From: Magnetococcales bacterium
Lineage (GTDB): Bacteria; Pseudomonadota; Magnetococcia; Magnetococcales; UBA8363
DNA: 64,000 bases
Assembly (NCBI GenBank): GCA_015232865.1
Contig: JADFYU010000009.1
Location: 29,150-93,149, forward strand
Direction of reading: 5' to 3'
The notes beneath the pieces are model-generated. The model was not told where the DNA came from. It was given only the letters and a program-made list of their open reading frames with translations, and did not search any database. Positions 43,308 to 51,582 of this stretch are shown here, piece after piece (within the stretch, counting starts at the first letter, position 1; each line of letters starts with the position of its first letter). The translations under genes and the position numbers were made by a program.

Positions 43308-43369
43308 AACCGGGACTCGGCGGTTGTCTGCCCACAATCGGCAGACACCGTCAACCGCCGTTTCCAGGA
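43308..43369. terminator. Palindromic element between argB and the potassium channel gene
   Basis: AACCGGGACTCGGCGGTTGT and the right arm AACCGCCGTTTCCAGG pair as a long imperfect hairpin with an inner CTGCC/GGCAG stem. The ends are those of the long palindromic repeat family, here reduced to 62 bases. It ends exactly at the stop codon of the channel gene and can terminate both convergent genes. Confidence 0.65.
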
Positions 43370-44914
43370 TTATTTCAGGGCATTTTTAAAACGGGCCAGA
43401 TCGTCCACCTGGCCAAAACAGATGAGAATATCACCGCCTGAAAGTCGAACATCCCCTTTTGGGTTGAAATGGATCTTCTTGATTTTCCCGCAGACCATAC
43501 CGCCGACGATATGGCCGACGACAATGACATCATCAAATTCCGGGCATTTATAGAGTTCATTCAGCAGTGACCCGTCAAGCCGTGAGTTTCCTGGAATATG
43601 CATCTCCTGCATCTCCACCTCATCGTTATCGGACTTGAAGGCCATATCAAAAAATTGGATGGCGGAGGGTCTGAGAACCATATTGGCCATTTGAGCGCCG
43701 CCGATCAAAGCCGGGGCAATCACCCGATCGGCCCCCACCCGCAACAGTCGTTTTTCGGAAGATTGAGACTCACCGCAGGCGACGATGAAACAGTCCGGTT
43801 TAAGATCCCGAATCAATAGGGTGACATAGACATTATTCACCTCATTGGCAATACTGCTGATGACCCCCTGGGCTCGACTCAACCCGGCCCGCATCCAGAG
43901 CTTTTCGTCCTCGGTGGCATCCCCCTGCAGGGCGATCCAGCCGTTTTTTCGGGCCGCCTCCACCTGTCTTTCATTGATATCAATTCCAACGAAGGGTTTT
44001 TTCTCAGCCTCCAAGGTTCGGCATACGGCCTGGCCCAGCGTATCCAGACCACAGACAATGACGTGGTCATGGAATCGATCTATCTTACTTTCCATACGAA
44101 TCTCCGTTAAACTCACGAGGCGTTCGGTAAGAGCGGAAACCACAATTGAGGTCATGAAGACAACCACCCACATTCCGAACAGGGTGCCGATTACCGCAAT
44201 GATCTGGCCGGTTGGTGTGGTAGGGATGATGTCTCCATAACCGACGGTGGTAATGGTGATAATGGACCAATAAACCGATTCCCAGATGGTCGTGATTTTG
44301 GGATTGACCCCGCGTTCCACCACAAAAAAGGCCACGGCAACCATTCCCCAGACGACTACGGCAACGGTAATCAGGGAAAAAATTTCGTAGGATCTCTCTC
44401 TGACGATACTGCCAAAAAAGGAGAGCCGGCGAGAGTAGCGGAACAGTTTGAGGACCCGCAAAACCCGCAAAACCCGAAAGAGCCGAAAAATTCGAAAAAC
44501 CGGCAGAATAGCCAGCAGATCGACAATGGCCAGCGGCTGGGTCATCCAGAAAAATTTAGGGGCTAGCGCTTTGTGCAGGGCATGTAAATTGGATGCCAAA
44601 AATTGGGGTTGATGATTGCGACGTAAATAGCGGTTGCGTGCTTGGGTAAAGTCTTGGAAAAAATTGGAACAGACCCATAACCGCAAAACATACTCCAGAA
44701 CGAAGATGGTAATGAATATATCTTCCAGGCGTTCAAAAAAATACCGCTCTTCCGCCGTCAGCTTTGGATCAACCTCCAAGACCATGGCGGTAATCGAGGA
44801 AACCACCACCAGCATCATGGCCAGATTGAAAATGTGTCGTGCATGGCTGTCCGGATCTTCCAGGATGTGGTAGAACAGATTTTTTACGACTTGATATCCG
44901 TTTTTGTTCACCAA
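43370..44914 (-). CDS. Voltage-sensor-type potassium channel with RCK domain
   Basis: A 514-residue Kv-like channel. Helices S1-S3 span about 28-140. S4 (141-163) carries Arg or Lys at almost every third position (RIFRLFRVLRVLRVLKLFR). S5, the pore loop with selectivity filter TVGYGD (223-228) and S6 follow. A cytoplasmic RCK/TrkA-N domain begins near 283 (HVIVCGLDTLGQAV), with TrkA-C near 430-510. The nucleotide loop GxGxxG reads GLDTLG, losing the middle Gly. It should be a K+-selective, voltage-responsive channel. The context (argB, gshA) gives no further hint. Confidence 0.9.
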   Translation of the reverse strand: MVNKNGYQVVKNLFYHILEDPDSHARHIFNLAMMLVVVSSITAMVLEVDPKLTAEERYFFERLEDIFITIFVLEYVLRLWVCSNFFQDFTQARNRYLRRNHQPQFLASNLHALHKALAPKFFWMTQPLAIVDLLAILPVFRIFRLFRVLRVLRVLKLFRYSRRLSFFGSIVRERSYEIFSLITVAVVVWGMVAVAFFVVERGVNPKITTIWESVYWSIITITTVGYGDIIPTTPTGQIIAVIGTLFGMWVVVFMTSIVVSALTERLVSLTEIRMESKIDRFHDHVIVCGLDTLGQAVCRTLEAEKKPFVGIDINERQVEAARKNGWIALQGDATEDEKLWMRAGLSRAQGVISSIANEVNNVYVTLLIRDLKPDCFIVACGESQSSEKRLLRVGADRVIAPALIGGAQMANMVLRPSAIQFFDMAFKSDNDEVEMQEMHIPGNSRLDGSLLNELYKCPEFDDVIVVGHIVGGMVCGKIKKIHFNPKGDVRLSGGDILICFGQVDDLARFKNALK

Positions 44915-45197
44915 TCACTCCTACAGTTTTTTTAACTGGATTTGCTGGATGATTGCCATTTTTTAATCGGTTGAAAAAACAGGGATTGACACGTTGACCC
45001 TCTGCCATTTAGAAAACCGAAGCATGGTACCATGTCCAGTGAGACTGGGAAAAGTCCTCTTGGTCCTGAAGCGGATTCTGTAGTCACTTTCCTTTTATTT
45101 AGGCTTACATTATAGTTCCTGATCCATCTTTGAGGGGGAGCTGCGACTCTTCTCTTTTAAGGTCACTCTAAATGCCCGCCGATGTAGACTGATCATT

Positions 45198-46592
45198 ATG
45201 CCCAACACCAGTGACATGAAAAACCATCCCATCACCTCTAAAAATGAACTGGTCACCTGGTTTGAGTCCGGCTGCAAACCGCGTAAACAGTGGCGGGTTG
45301 GGACGGAACATGAAAAATTTGGTTTTTGTACCAAAGATCTCTCTCCCATCCCCTACGAAGGAGAGTACGGCATCGGCATGGTCATGCGAAAAATGGCTGA
45401 GGCTTTCGGTTGGCAGCCTGTGACGGAAAATGGAGTCTTGATCGCTTTGAAAAAAGGGCTGGCCGGGATCACCCTGGAGCCGGGCGGTCAGTTGGAGCTG
45501 TCGGGCGCTCCTCTGGAAAATATTCATCAGACCCAGAACGAAATCAATGAACACCTCTCCCAACTGGCTAGCATCTGCCGGAAAATGGAAATCACTTTTC
45601 TGGGGATCGGCGTTCAACCCAAATGGGGATATGAAAAAATCCCCTGGATGCCCAAGGGCCGTTATCGGGTCATGCGTCAGTATCTGCCTAAACAAGGCCG
45701 GCACAGTCTGGACATGATGACACGAACCGCGACGGTCCAAGCCAATCTGGACTATGAGAGCGAAGGGGACATGGCGCGAAAATTCCGTCTGCTCATGGCG
45801 CTGCAACCCATGGCCACCGCCCTGTTCGCCAACTCACCTTTCATTGATGGCCAACCCAACGGCTTTCAATCCTATCGTGCTGAGATATGGCGGTATACCG
45901 ACCCGGATCGCTGTGGTTGGCTACCCTTTGTATTCGAACAAGATTTTTGCTTCGAGCGCTATGTGGATTATGCTCTGGAGGTGCCCATGCTGTTCCGCTA
46001 TCAAGACGGCCAGTATAGCGATGGTCAGGGTATTGCGTTCAAACATTTTTTGGCCGGAAAGCTACCCGACCAACCGGGCCGATTGCCAACCCTGGCCGAC
46101 TGGGAGACCCACCTCTCAACCCTATTCCCGGATGTTCGTCTCAAACAGTATCTGGAGACCCGTGGAGCGGATGCCGGCAACTCCCAATCCCTCTGTGCCT
46201 TGCCCGCCTTGTGGAAGGGGCTGCTCTACAACTCCGACTCCACTGCCGGAGCCTGGGATCTGGTCAGTCAGTGGCGACTGGAGGATTGGGCGAAAATTTT
46301 TGCTGAAGTTCCTCGTTTGGGATTGAGGACTCCGATTCCGGGCGGTCGAACCCTCCAGGATCTGGCCTTGAATGTCCTCAAATGGTCTCAAGCGGGATTG
46401 GCGGCCCAAGCCTGCAGCAATGCCGACGGTTGTGATGAGACAGTCTATCTCAAAAGCCTTTTTCAGATTGCCCAAAGCGGTATTTCACCGGCTGACCGTC
46501 TGCTGGATGCCTACCACAATCGCTGGAACAAAACGGTTGATCCGGTTTTCCAGGAAGAGGAGTTTGAATCTTTCTTTGCCAAATGCAAATAG
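45198..46592 (+). CDS. gshA: Glutamate-cysteine ligase (plant/alphaproteobacterial type)
   Basis: The enzyme makes gamma-glutamylcysteine, the first step of glutathione synthesis. The 464-residue protein has the family start WFESGCKPRKQWRVGTEHEK with its catalytic Glu. It also has LEPGGQLELSGAPL, the MPKGRYRVMRQYLP segment and a MMTRTATVQANLDY segment. These are characteristic of the plant-type ligase found in many alpha- and gammaproteobacteria. No strong ribosome-binding site is visible at 45198; an ATG six codons later is an alternative. gshB is not nearby. Confidence 0.92.
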   Translation: MPNTSDMKNHPITSKNELVTWFESGCKPRKQWRVGTEHEKFGFCTKDLSPIPYEGEYGIGMVMRKMAEAFGWQPVTENGVLIALKKGLAGITLEPGGQLELSGAPLENIHQTQNEINEHLSQLASICRKMEITFLGIGVQPKWGYEKIPWMPKGRYRVMRQYLPKQGRHSLDMMTRTATVQANLDYESEGDMARKFRLLMALQPMATALFANSPFIDGQPNGFQSYRAEIWRYTDPDRCGWLPFVFEQDFCFERYVDYALEVPMLFRYQDGQYSDGQGIAFKHFLAGKLPDQPGRLPTLADWETHLSTLFPDVRLKQYLETRGADAGNSQSLCALPALWKGLLYNSDSTAGAWDLVSQWRLEDWAKIFAEVPRLGLRTPIPGGRTLQDLALNVLKWSQAGLAAQACSNADGCDETVYLKSLFQIAQSGISPADRLLDAYHNRWNKTVDPVFQEEEFESFFAKCK

Positions 46593-46611
46593 TTGCGGTT
46601 ATATTCACGTT

Positions 46612-47004
46612 ATGAATAGGAACCAGATCAAAGGCCAGACGGTGATGGATAAACCCACGCAGCAACCCGCAATCGATGAGACGGAGTTTTCCTACCTAAA
46701 AGAGGATATGGGGGCGAGAACAGCCAAATTCCTCAGCCTCTACCTGGATAAATTACCGAAATATCTGCAAAATTTTAAAAACCAAATCGCCGAAAACAAT
46801 TGGTCGGAGCTGCATCGGGAAGCCCATTCCCTGAAGGGAGCCAGCCAATATCTGGGTGCGCTGCCGTTGGGCGAGGCCTGTTATGATCTGGAACAACTGA
46901 GCAACCGGACCCCGGTTGATAAACAGGCGGTTGAGCAGGCTCGGTTGATCATCGAAGTTGAAGCAAAACGGGTGGAGCAGGAGCTCGCCCGGTTGATCGA
47001 TTAG
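46612..47004 (+). CDS. Orphan histidine phosphotransfer (HPt) protein
   Basis: A single HPt domain of about 130 residues with the phospho-accepting His in REAHSLKGASQYLGA. The surrounding four-helix pattern (FLSLYLDKLPKYLQNF, then LGEACYDLEQL) fits. Such proteins relay phosphate between a hybrid kinase receiver and a response regulator. The frame is open further upstream into gshA; 46612 is the first ATG after the gshA stop. The GTG at 46642 has the best ribosome-binding site (AAAGG, seven bases away), so translation may start there. It is 17 bases from dnaQ. No hybrid kinase is in the window. Confidence 0.78.
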   Translation: MNRNQIKGQTVMDKPTQQPAIDETEFSYLKEDMGARTAKFLSLYLDKLPKYLQNFKNQIAENNWSELHREAHSLKGASQYLGALPLGEACYDLEQLSNRTPVDKQAVEQARLIIEVEAKRVEQELARLID

Positions 47005-47021
47005 AAACCGGGGAAAAATCA

Positions 47022-47750
47022 ATGGATCGGGTTGTCATACTGGATACGGAAACCACCGGCATTTCACCCACCGAAGGTCATCGCATCGTCGAAGTCGGCT
47101 GTATCGAGTTGGTCAACTATCGCAAAGGCGAGTCCCATCAATGGTACATCAACCCGGAGCGGGAAATTCCACGAGAGGCGACCAGAATCCACGGGATCAC
47201 CAATGAGCAGGTGGCCAATTGCCCACTGTTTTCAGAAATGGCCACTGATTTTTTAAATTTCATCGGACAAGATAAACTGATCATTCACAATGCCAGTTTC
47301 GATATGGGTTTTTTGAATATGGAGTTGGCCCGCTGCAACTGTCCGCCTATTCCAAAAGATCAGGCCATTGATACCCTGGCCATGGCCCGAAAAAAATTTC
47401 CCGGCTCTCCGGCCAGTCTGGATGCCCTCTGCCGTCGTTTTAAAATCGACAACTCCAACCGTACCTTCCATGGTGCCCTATTGGACTCCGAGCTGTTGGC
47501 CGAGGTCTACATTGAGTTGATGGGGGGGAATCAATTCAACCTGGATTTTGGTTTTCCGCCACCACTCCAGGGCCAGGACGATCCAATCGGCGAGGAGCAG
47601 GGGGGGGAGAGCCGGAAGTCGGAAACCATACTGAAACCCCTGGATTTTCCAAAACGAAGCTGGACCATCAGTGCCGAAGAGCTGGCCAGTCATCAATCCT
47701 TTGTTCAGACCTTGGTCAAAAAGGCCGGTCACTGTTATTGGCCCTCCTGA
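47022..47750 (+). CDS. dnaQ: DNA polymerase III epsilon subunit (3'-5' proofreading exonuclease)
   Basis: DnaQ proofreads for the replicative polymerase. The 242-residue protein has the DEDDh motifs: Exo I VILDTETTG, Exo II NASFDMGFL near residue 88 and Exo III with HGALLDSELLAEVY near 148, where the His and Asp are intact. The C-terminal tail (about 185-242) would bind the polymerase alpha subunit. It closely follows the HPt gene and is followed by a terminator before the convergent LysR gene. Confidence 0.95.
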   Translation: MDRVVILDTETTGISPTEGHRIVEVGCIELVNYRKGESHQWYINPEREIPREATRIHGITNEQVANCPLFSEMATDFLNFIGQDKLIIHNASFDMGFLNMELARCNCPPIPKDQAIDTLAMARKKFPGSPASLDALCRRFKIDNSNRTFHGALLDSELLAEVYIELMGGNQFNLDFGFPPPLQGQDDPIGEEQGGESRKSETILKPLDFPKRSWTISAEELASHQSFVQTLVKKAGHCYWPS

Positions 47751-47772
47751 ACCTGAAAGGGGCGGTTGTCCG

Positions 47773-47803
47773 AACGCCTGGCCGCCAAATCGAGGCGTTT
47801 TTG
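47773..47803 (+). terminator. Rho-independent terminator after dnaQ
   Basis: AACGCCT (47773-47779) pairs with AGGCGTT (47793-47799), followed by TTTT. It lies between dnaQ and the convergent LysR-type gene. Confidence 0.7.
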
Positions 47804-47811
47804 ACGGCTCC

Positions 47812-48729
47812 TCAGATTTCAACCCGCATCTTGTTGCAGCGATCTTTGGCAAAGTTGAGTAGCTCTTCCACGGCTTTAGAACGGAATTTTTGTTTTTGAT
47901 AGACAAAATTAAGCCGCCGTTTCATGGAGATTCCTTGAATACGATGGGCGGTCAGACTTTTAAGGCGCAGCTCTTTGCGAATAGAGACACTCGAAACAAT
48001 GCTAAAGCCGACATGCCCCTCCACAGCCGCTTTGACCGACTCAGTCGTTCCCAGCTCCAAAACCATGTTCAGGTCTTCATAATTGAACCCGGCCTTCAGC
48101 ATATGCTCGGCAATCACCGCTCGTGTTCCTGATCCCTCTTCACGGGAAACAAACGGGTACGGTTTCAAATCCCCGATGGGAATTTCGCTCATATGAGCCA
48201 GTGGATGGTTGGGCGGCAAAATCAAGATCAGTTCATCCTCCAGACAGGGGGAGATCTGGATGTTTTTATTTTTGACCGGTCCTTCGACCATGCCCAGATC
48301 GATGGTCGCGTCTTCTAGTTTACGCAAAATCAATCGGGTGTTGTCGACTGTCATGCGCACGCGGACACTGGGAAATGATTCATGGTAACTGCTTAGAATC
48401 AAGGGTAGAATATATTCACCAATGGTGGTGGATGCGCCCAGCTTGACAATGCCGCGGGTCATGCCGGTCATCTCATTGATGGCTTTTTCAGTCTCCCGGT
48501 ACAGCTCCAAAATCCGCTCGGCATAGTTGAAAACCATTACTCCGGCTTCGGTCATGGTAATCCGATTGTGGTGTCGATCAAAAAGACGGGTGTTGAAATG
48601 CTCCTCCAGTTGTCGAATCTGGAAGGTCACCGCTGGTTGAGTCAACAACAGCTCTTCGGCTGCCCGGGTAAACGAGAGATGCTTTGCAACGGAATGAAAG
48701 ACCCGCAACCGGGTATCTGAAAAACTCAT
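47812..48729 (-). CDS. LysR-type transcriptional regulator
   Basis: A 305-residue LTTR. The N-terminal winged helix reads LRVFHSVAKHLSFTRAAEEL with the recognition helix TQPAVTFQIRQLEEHF. The C-terminal two-lobed effector domain has VKLGASTTIGEYILP and LGMVEGPV, close to CysL/CbbR-type members. Target genes cannot be assigned. The divergent HAD gene starts 249 bases away, so it may be autoregulated from that gap. It ends convergent to dnaQ. Confidence 0.88.
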   Translation of the reverse strand: MSFSDTRLRVFHSVAKHLSFTRAAEELLLTQPAVTFQIRQLEEHFNTRLFDRHHNRITMTEAGVMVFNYAERILELYRETEKAINEMTGMTRGIVKLGASTTIGEYILPLILSSYHESFPSVRVRMTVDNTRLILRKLEDATIDLGMVEGPVKNKNIQISPCLEDELILILPPNHPLAHMSEIPIGDLKPYPFVSREEGSGTRAVIAEHMLKAGFNYEDLNMVLELGTTESVKAAVEGHVGFSIVSSVSIRKELRLKSLTAHRIQGISMKRRLNFVYQKQKFRSKAVEELLNFAKDRCNKMRVEI

Positions 48730-48977
48730 GTCGGGTTCCTGAATAGTTCTGATTATTTAGGGAAATGTGTTACCGTCCGTGACGGCCAACTGCAACTCCC
48801 GTTTCAAACAAGAGGCAGGCTGTCAGGCAAAAATTATTTCATATACTAAAAAAAAAATTGATCTAAGTACAGGGCAAAATATTAAAACAGCCAATATTTT
48901 TTTTCTGTTTTTATTTGTTCATTGAATAACCTTTGCCCTGAATGAAGCGATCGAAATCTTCCCATATTGAGTGAAAA

Positions 48978-49943
48978 ATGGATTATAAGCCAAAAATAAC
49001 CGATAAAAAACAACTGGTAATGGCAGCTGGTCAAATCAGAAACCGGTTTATCCTCAGCCAGCCGGGGTTGGATGAGCGACTGGTTTCCGCTGCCATGGCC
49101 AGGTGTGAATTTTATGAGTTGATTCAGCAATTTGATCTTATTATGTTCGATGCATACGGGGTATTGAACCGGGGCGGGGAAAAAATAGCCGGCTCTCCCG
49201 AGGCCGTCAGCCGTTGCCATCAACTGGGTGTGCCGGTATTGGTGGTCTCCAACAATGCTTCCGAGGGGCCACAACAGGTCTGTAAAAAACTGGGGAGAAT
49301 GGGTTTTGAGTTTAAATCCGAACAGATCATTACCTCCGGGTTGGCGGTCAAGCCGTTTATCCAAAACTCCCCTTTGCACAATCATCCCTACCTGCTGATC
49401 GGAACCCGGCAGAGCGCCGACTGCTATGGACCCGACCCACAGACCTTGCTGGTCAATCCGCCCGATGGTCCGGTAAAAAGCGACCTGAAACCGTCCTATG
49501 TATTGATCTGTAGCAACCGGGACTATTATGGTGGCCCGCAACAGCAGGAGGTGGAAAAATGGCTGACAAAGCGGGCGCTGCCGCTGGTTGTCGCCAACCC
49601 GGATCAGGTGGTTCCAGATGAGCGGGGCCAGCCGGTTGTCGTCGCCGGATATACGGCCAGCCGCCTTGCCGAGCAGTTTGGTGGGGAGATTGTCGGTATC
49701 GGTAAACCCTATTCCCCCGTCTATCAACTGGCACTCCAGAACAGCAGCCATATCCCCCGCAGAAAAATATTAATGGTTGGAGATTCGTTGACGACAGATA
49801 TTCTGGGAGGGGCGGCCCTGGGGATTTCAACCTGTCTGACCCTCTCCGGTCTTCACGGTCAGGAGGTGGAGCCCATTGAAGATCTTTGCCGAAATTGGGC
49901 CATTCAACCGGATTATATCGTCCCACAGATCGGGCCATCTTAA
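48978..49943 (+). CDS. NagD-like HAD-superfamily hydrolase with an altered active site
   Basis: A 321-residue protein of the HAD class IIA type. The nucleophile motif reads MFDAYGVLNRG, with Asp58 present but Tyr60 where phosphatases have Asp. The Ser/Asn motif VVSNNAS, a Lys and a C-terminal VGDSLTTDILGGAALG are intact. The DxY form is that of haloacid dehalogenases, yet the cap arrangement is NagD-like, so activity is uncertain. It is followed after 84 bases by the TSUP permease gene. Confidence 0.8.
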   Translation: MDYKPKITDKKQLVMAAGQIRNRFILSQPGLDERLVSAAMARCEFYELIQQFDLIMFDAYGVLNRGGEKIAGSPEAVSRCHQLGVPVLVVSNNASEGPQQVCKKLGRMGFEFKSEQIITSGLAVKPFIQNSPLHNHPYLLIGTRQSADCYGPDPQTLLVNPPDGPVKSDLKPSYVLICSNRDYYGGPQQQEVEKWLTKRALPLVVANPDQVVPDERGQPVVVAGYTASRLAEQFGGEIVGIGKPYSPVYQLALQNSSHIPRRKILMVGDSLTTDILGGAALGISTCLTLSGLHGQEVEPIEDLCRNWAIQPDYIVPQIGPS

Positions 49944-50027
49944 ATTCAAGTTGGACCTGCGCGGATTGTGCAAACCGATCGGCTTTTCTGAACGGCCAGG
50001 CCAACCGCCTGATAGGACAAAAGAACC

Positions 50028-50843
50028 ATGATTGAATTTTTTTCGCCATTGTTTTTCTATGCCATCGCAACCGGCTTATGTGCCGGAATTGTCGCTGGAC
50101 TCTTTGGGGTTGGTGGCGGGATCATCATTGTGCCCGCCTTGTTGTTTCTGTTTCACTTGATGGATTTTCCTTCGCCCATGGTCATGCAGATGGCCGTGGG
50201 AACCTCCCTGGCCACCATAATCTTTACCAACACCGTGGCCACTTGGAACCAGCACCGACGTCAAAGCGTCAACTGGTCGGCTGTTGCTCAGTACACCCCC
50301 GGTATTTTAATGGGCGCGTGGTTGGGAGCCTGGCTGGCCATTCGCCTGGATGGCGGTCTGTTGCAAATGGTGTTCGGTCTATTCGAGATTGGAATCGGGT
50401 TGCGCATGATCAGCAGTCGGAAAACGGCTGAGACACCGCAACAGGCCCGAACAGTGCACCCTCTGGTCACACCCTGGGTCGGCGTGCTGATCGGGGCCAT
50501 CAGCGCGCTGTTCGGTATTGGCGGCGGGACTCTTTCGGTCCCGGCCTTGACCCTCATCTCCCGTCTGCCCATCCATCTGGCGGTGGGCAGCTCATCGGCA
50601 ATCGGAATTTTTCTGGCTATCTCCGGCGCGTTTGGTTTTTTACAAGGCGGATGGAGCCAGATAAACCTACCGGCCGGTTCTTGGGGATATATCATACCGG
50701 AAGCCTTTTTCGGCATCGTCACCGGCACCCTGATTACCACTTCTATCGGCGTTAAACTGGCTCACAGCCTCTCGCCGATCCTTCTAAAAAAAAGCTTTGG
50801 ATTTTTTTTATTGGTGGTCGGCGTCCGGCTGATGATGGGCTGA
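50028..50843 (+). CDS. TSUP (TauE/SafE)-family membrane transporter
   Basis: A 271-residue membrane protein with about eight predicted helices and two homologous halves. Each half has the family signature: GLFGVGGGIIIVPALL near residue 24 and ALFGIGGGTLSVPAL near 162. Such proteins export sulfite, sulfoacetate or related organosulfur anions, but the substrate varies and is not predictable here. It lies in the same direction as the HAD gene and convergent to the RloB-like gene, separated by a strong hairpin. Confidence 0.88.
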   Translation: MIEFFSPLFFYAIATGLCAGIVAGLFGVGGGIIIVPALLFLFHLMDFPSPMVMQMAVGTSLATIIFTNTVATWNQHRRQSVNWSAVAQYTPGILMGAWLGAWLAIRLDGGLLQMVFGLFEIGIGLRMISSRKTAETPQQARTVHPLVTPWVGVLIGAISALFGIGGGTLSVPALTLISRLPIHLAVGSSSAIGIFLAISGAFGFLQGGWSQINLPAGSWGYIIPEAFFGIVTGTLITTSIGVKLAHSLSPILLKKSFGFFLLVVGVRLMMG

Positions 50844-50847
50844 TCGA

Positions 50848-50868
50848 CCCCTCCCTGATCGGGAGGGG
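50848..50868. terminator. Hairpin between convergent TSUP and RloB-like genes
   Basis: CCCCTCCC (50848-50855) pairs perfectly with GGGAGGGG (50861-50868) around TGATC. It occupies the short gap between the two convergent genes and probably acts on both, though it lacks a T-run. Confidence 0.6.
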
Positions 50869-50878
50869 AGGTTGGTTG

Positions 50879-51571
50879 TCATTTTGGGTTCCGGGCATTA
50901 GCCCGGCGACTCCGATGTTTCAACAAAAAGCCGATCAACTCATGGATTTCCGTGCTCGGACCCGGTTTGACCATCCGGGCCAGGATCTGATTTTGGCTGC
51001 GTTTGATCGCTTTCGTCAAATAGGCGTGGGTTTTTGCAAAAAATTGCTTTTGGCTCGCTTTCCGAGTCGCATGGGGAATGTGGAGTTCCAGCTCTTGCTC
51101 GACTATTTTCGGCCATTGACTGGCGGGCCATGCGGAAAACTCCGCCTGGTCGAAATGGAGCAGAAGCCAGAGGAGAAATCCCGGTTCCGTCACCAGCAGG
51201 CGCACAATCCGATTTTGAGGCAGATGATTGTTTTTAATCCGCCTAGCAACGGTTTTGATCGGATGAGTGCTATCGGAATCCAGCGGGTCAGATTGGCCGG
51301 GATGATCGACCAGGACAAAAATCCGGTGATGGGTCGGAGCCTTTTGACTGATCTCAAACGCTTCATCAACCAACGCGACCGGGTCGGAGCTGCTGGCCAC
51401 CCGGATGATGATCTCATTGGTTAAATTCAGGTGGTCGGCCAGATCCTGAAAATAGTGCTCGGCATCGGCCGGGCAGACGATCAGAACCCGGTTTCTGGAG
51501 CAACGCATCGTCGAGTGGCGTTCCAGAGAGTTCGGACTTCTCTCCCCTTGCAGATGGTCTGAAGTAACCAT
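50879..51571 (-). CDS. RloB-like protein, degenerate partner of an RloA-like ATPase
   Basis: A 230-residue protein resembling RloB (AbiLii-like). The segment RIFVLVDHPGQ and the landmark EPGFLLWLLLHF (129-140; family form N-P-C-F-E-L-W-L-L-L-H-F) support this. The N-terminal family motif with a conserved Glu (V-C-E-G-x-x-T-E) reads IVCPADAEHYF (31-41), losing the Glu-Gly, and the DxD-like site reads DHPG. Two starts are possible (51571 and an ATG at 51508). It lies 11 bases after the ATPase gene. As a defence component it may be inactive or altered. Confidence 0.65.
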   Translation of the reverse strand: MVTSDHLQGERSPNSLERHSTMRCSRNRVLIVCPADAEHYFQDLADHLNLTNEIIIRVASSSDPVALVDEAFEISQKAPTHHRIFVLVDHPGQSDPLDSDSTHPIKTVARRIKNNHLPQNRIVRLLVTEPGFLLWLLLHFDQAEFSAWPASQWPKIVEQELELHIPHATRKASQKQFFAKTHAYLTKAIKRSQNQILARMVKPGPSTEIHELIGFLLKHRSRRANARNPK

Positions 51572-51582
51572 TTTTAAATGAT

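Noticed and set aside
48730..48977. A further palindromic repeat copy between the LysR and HAD genes
   Set aside because: Only a short resemblance (AACTCCCGTTTC) was seen and no paired end was found, which is too weak to call.
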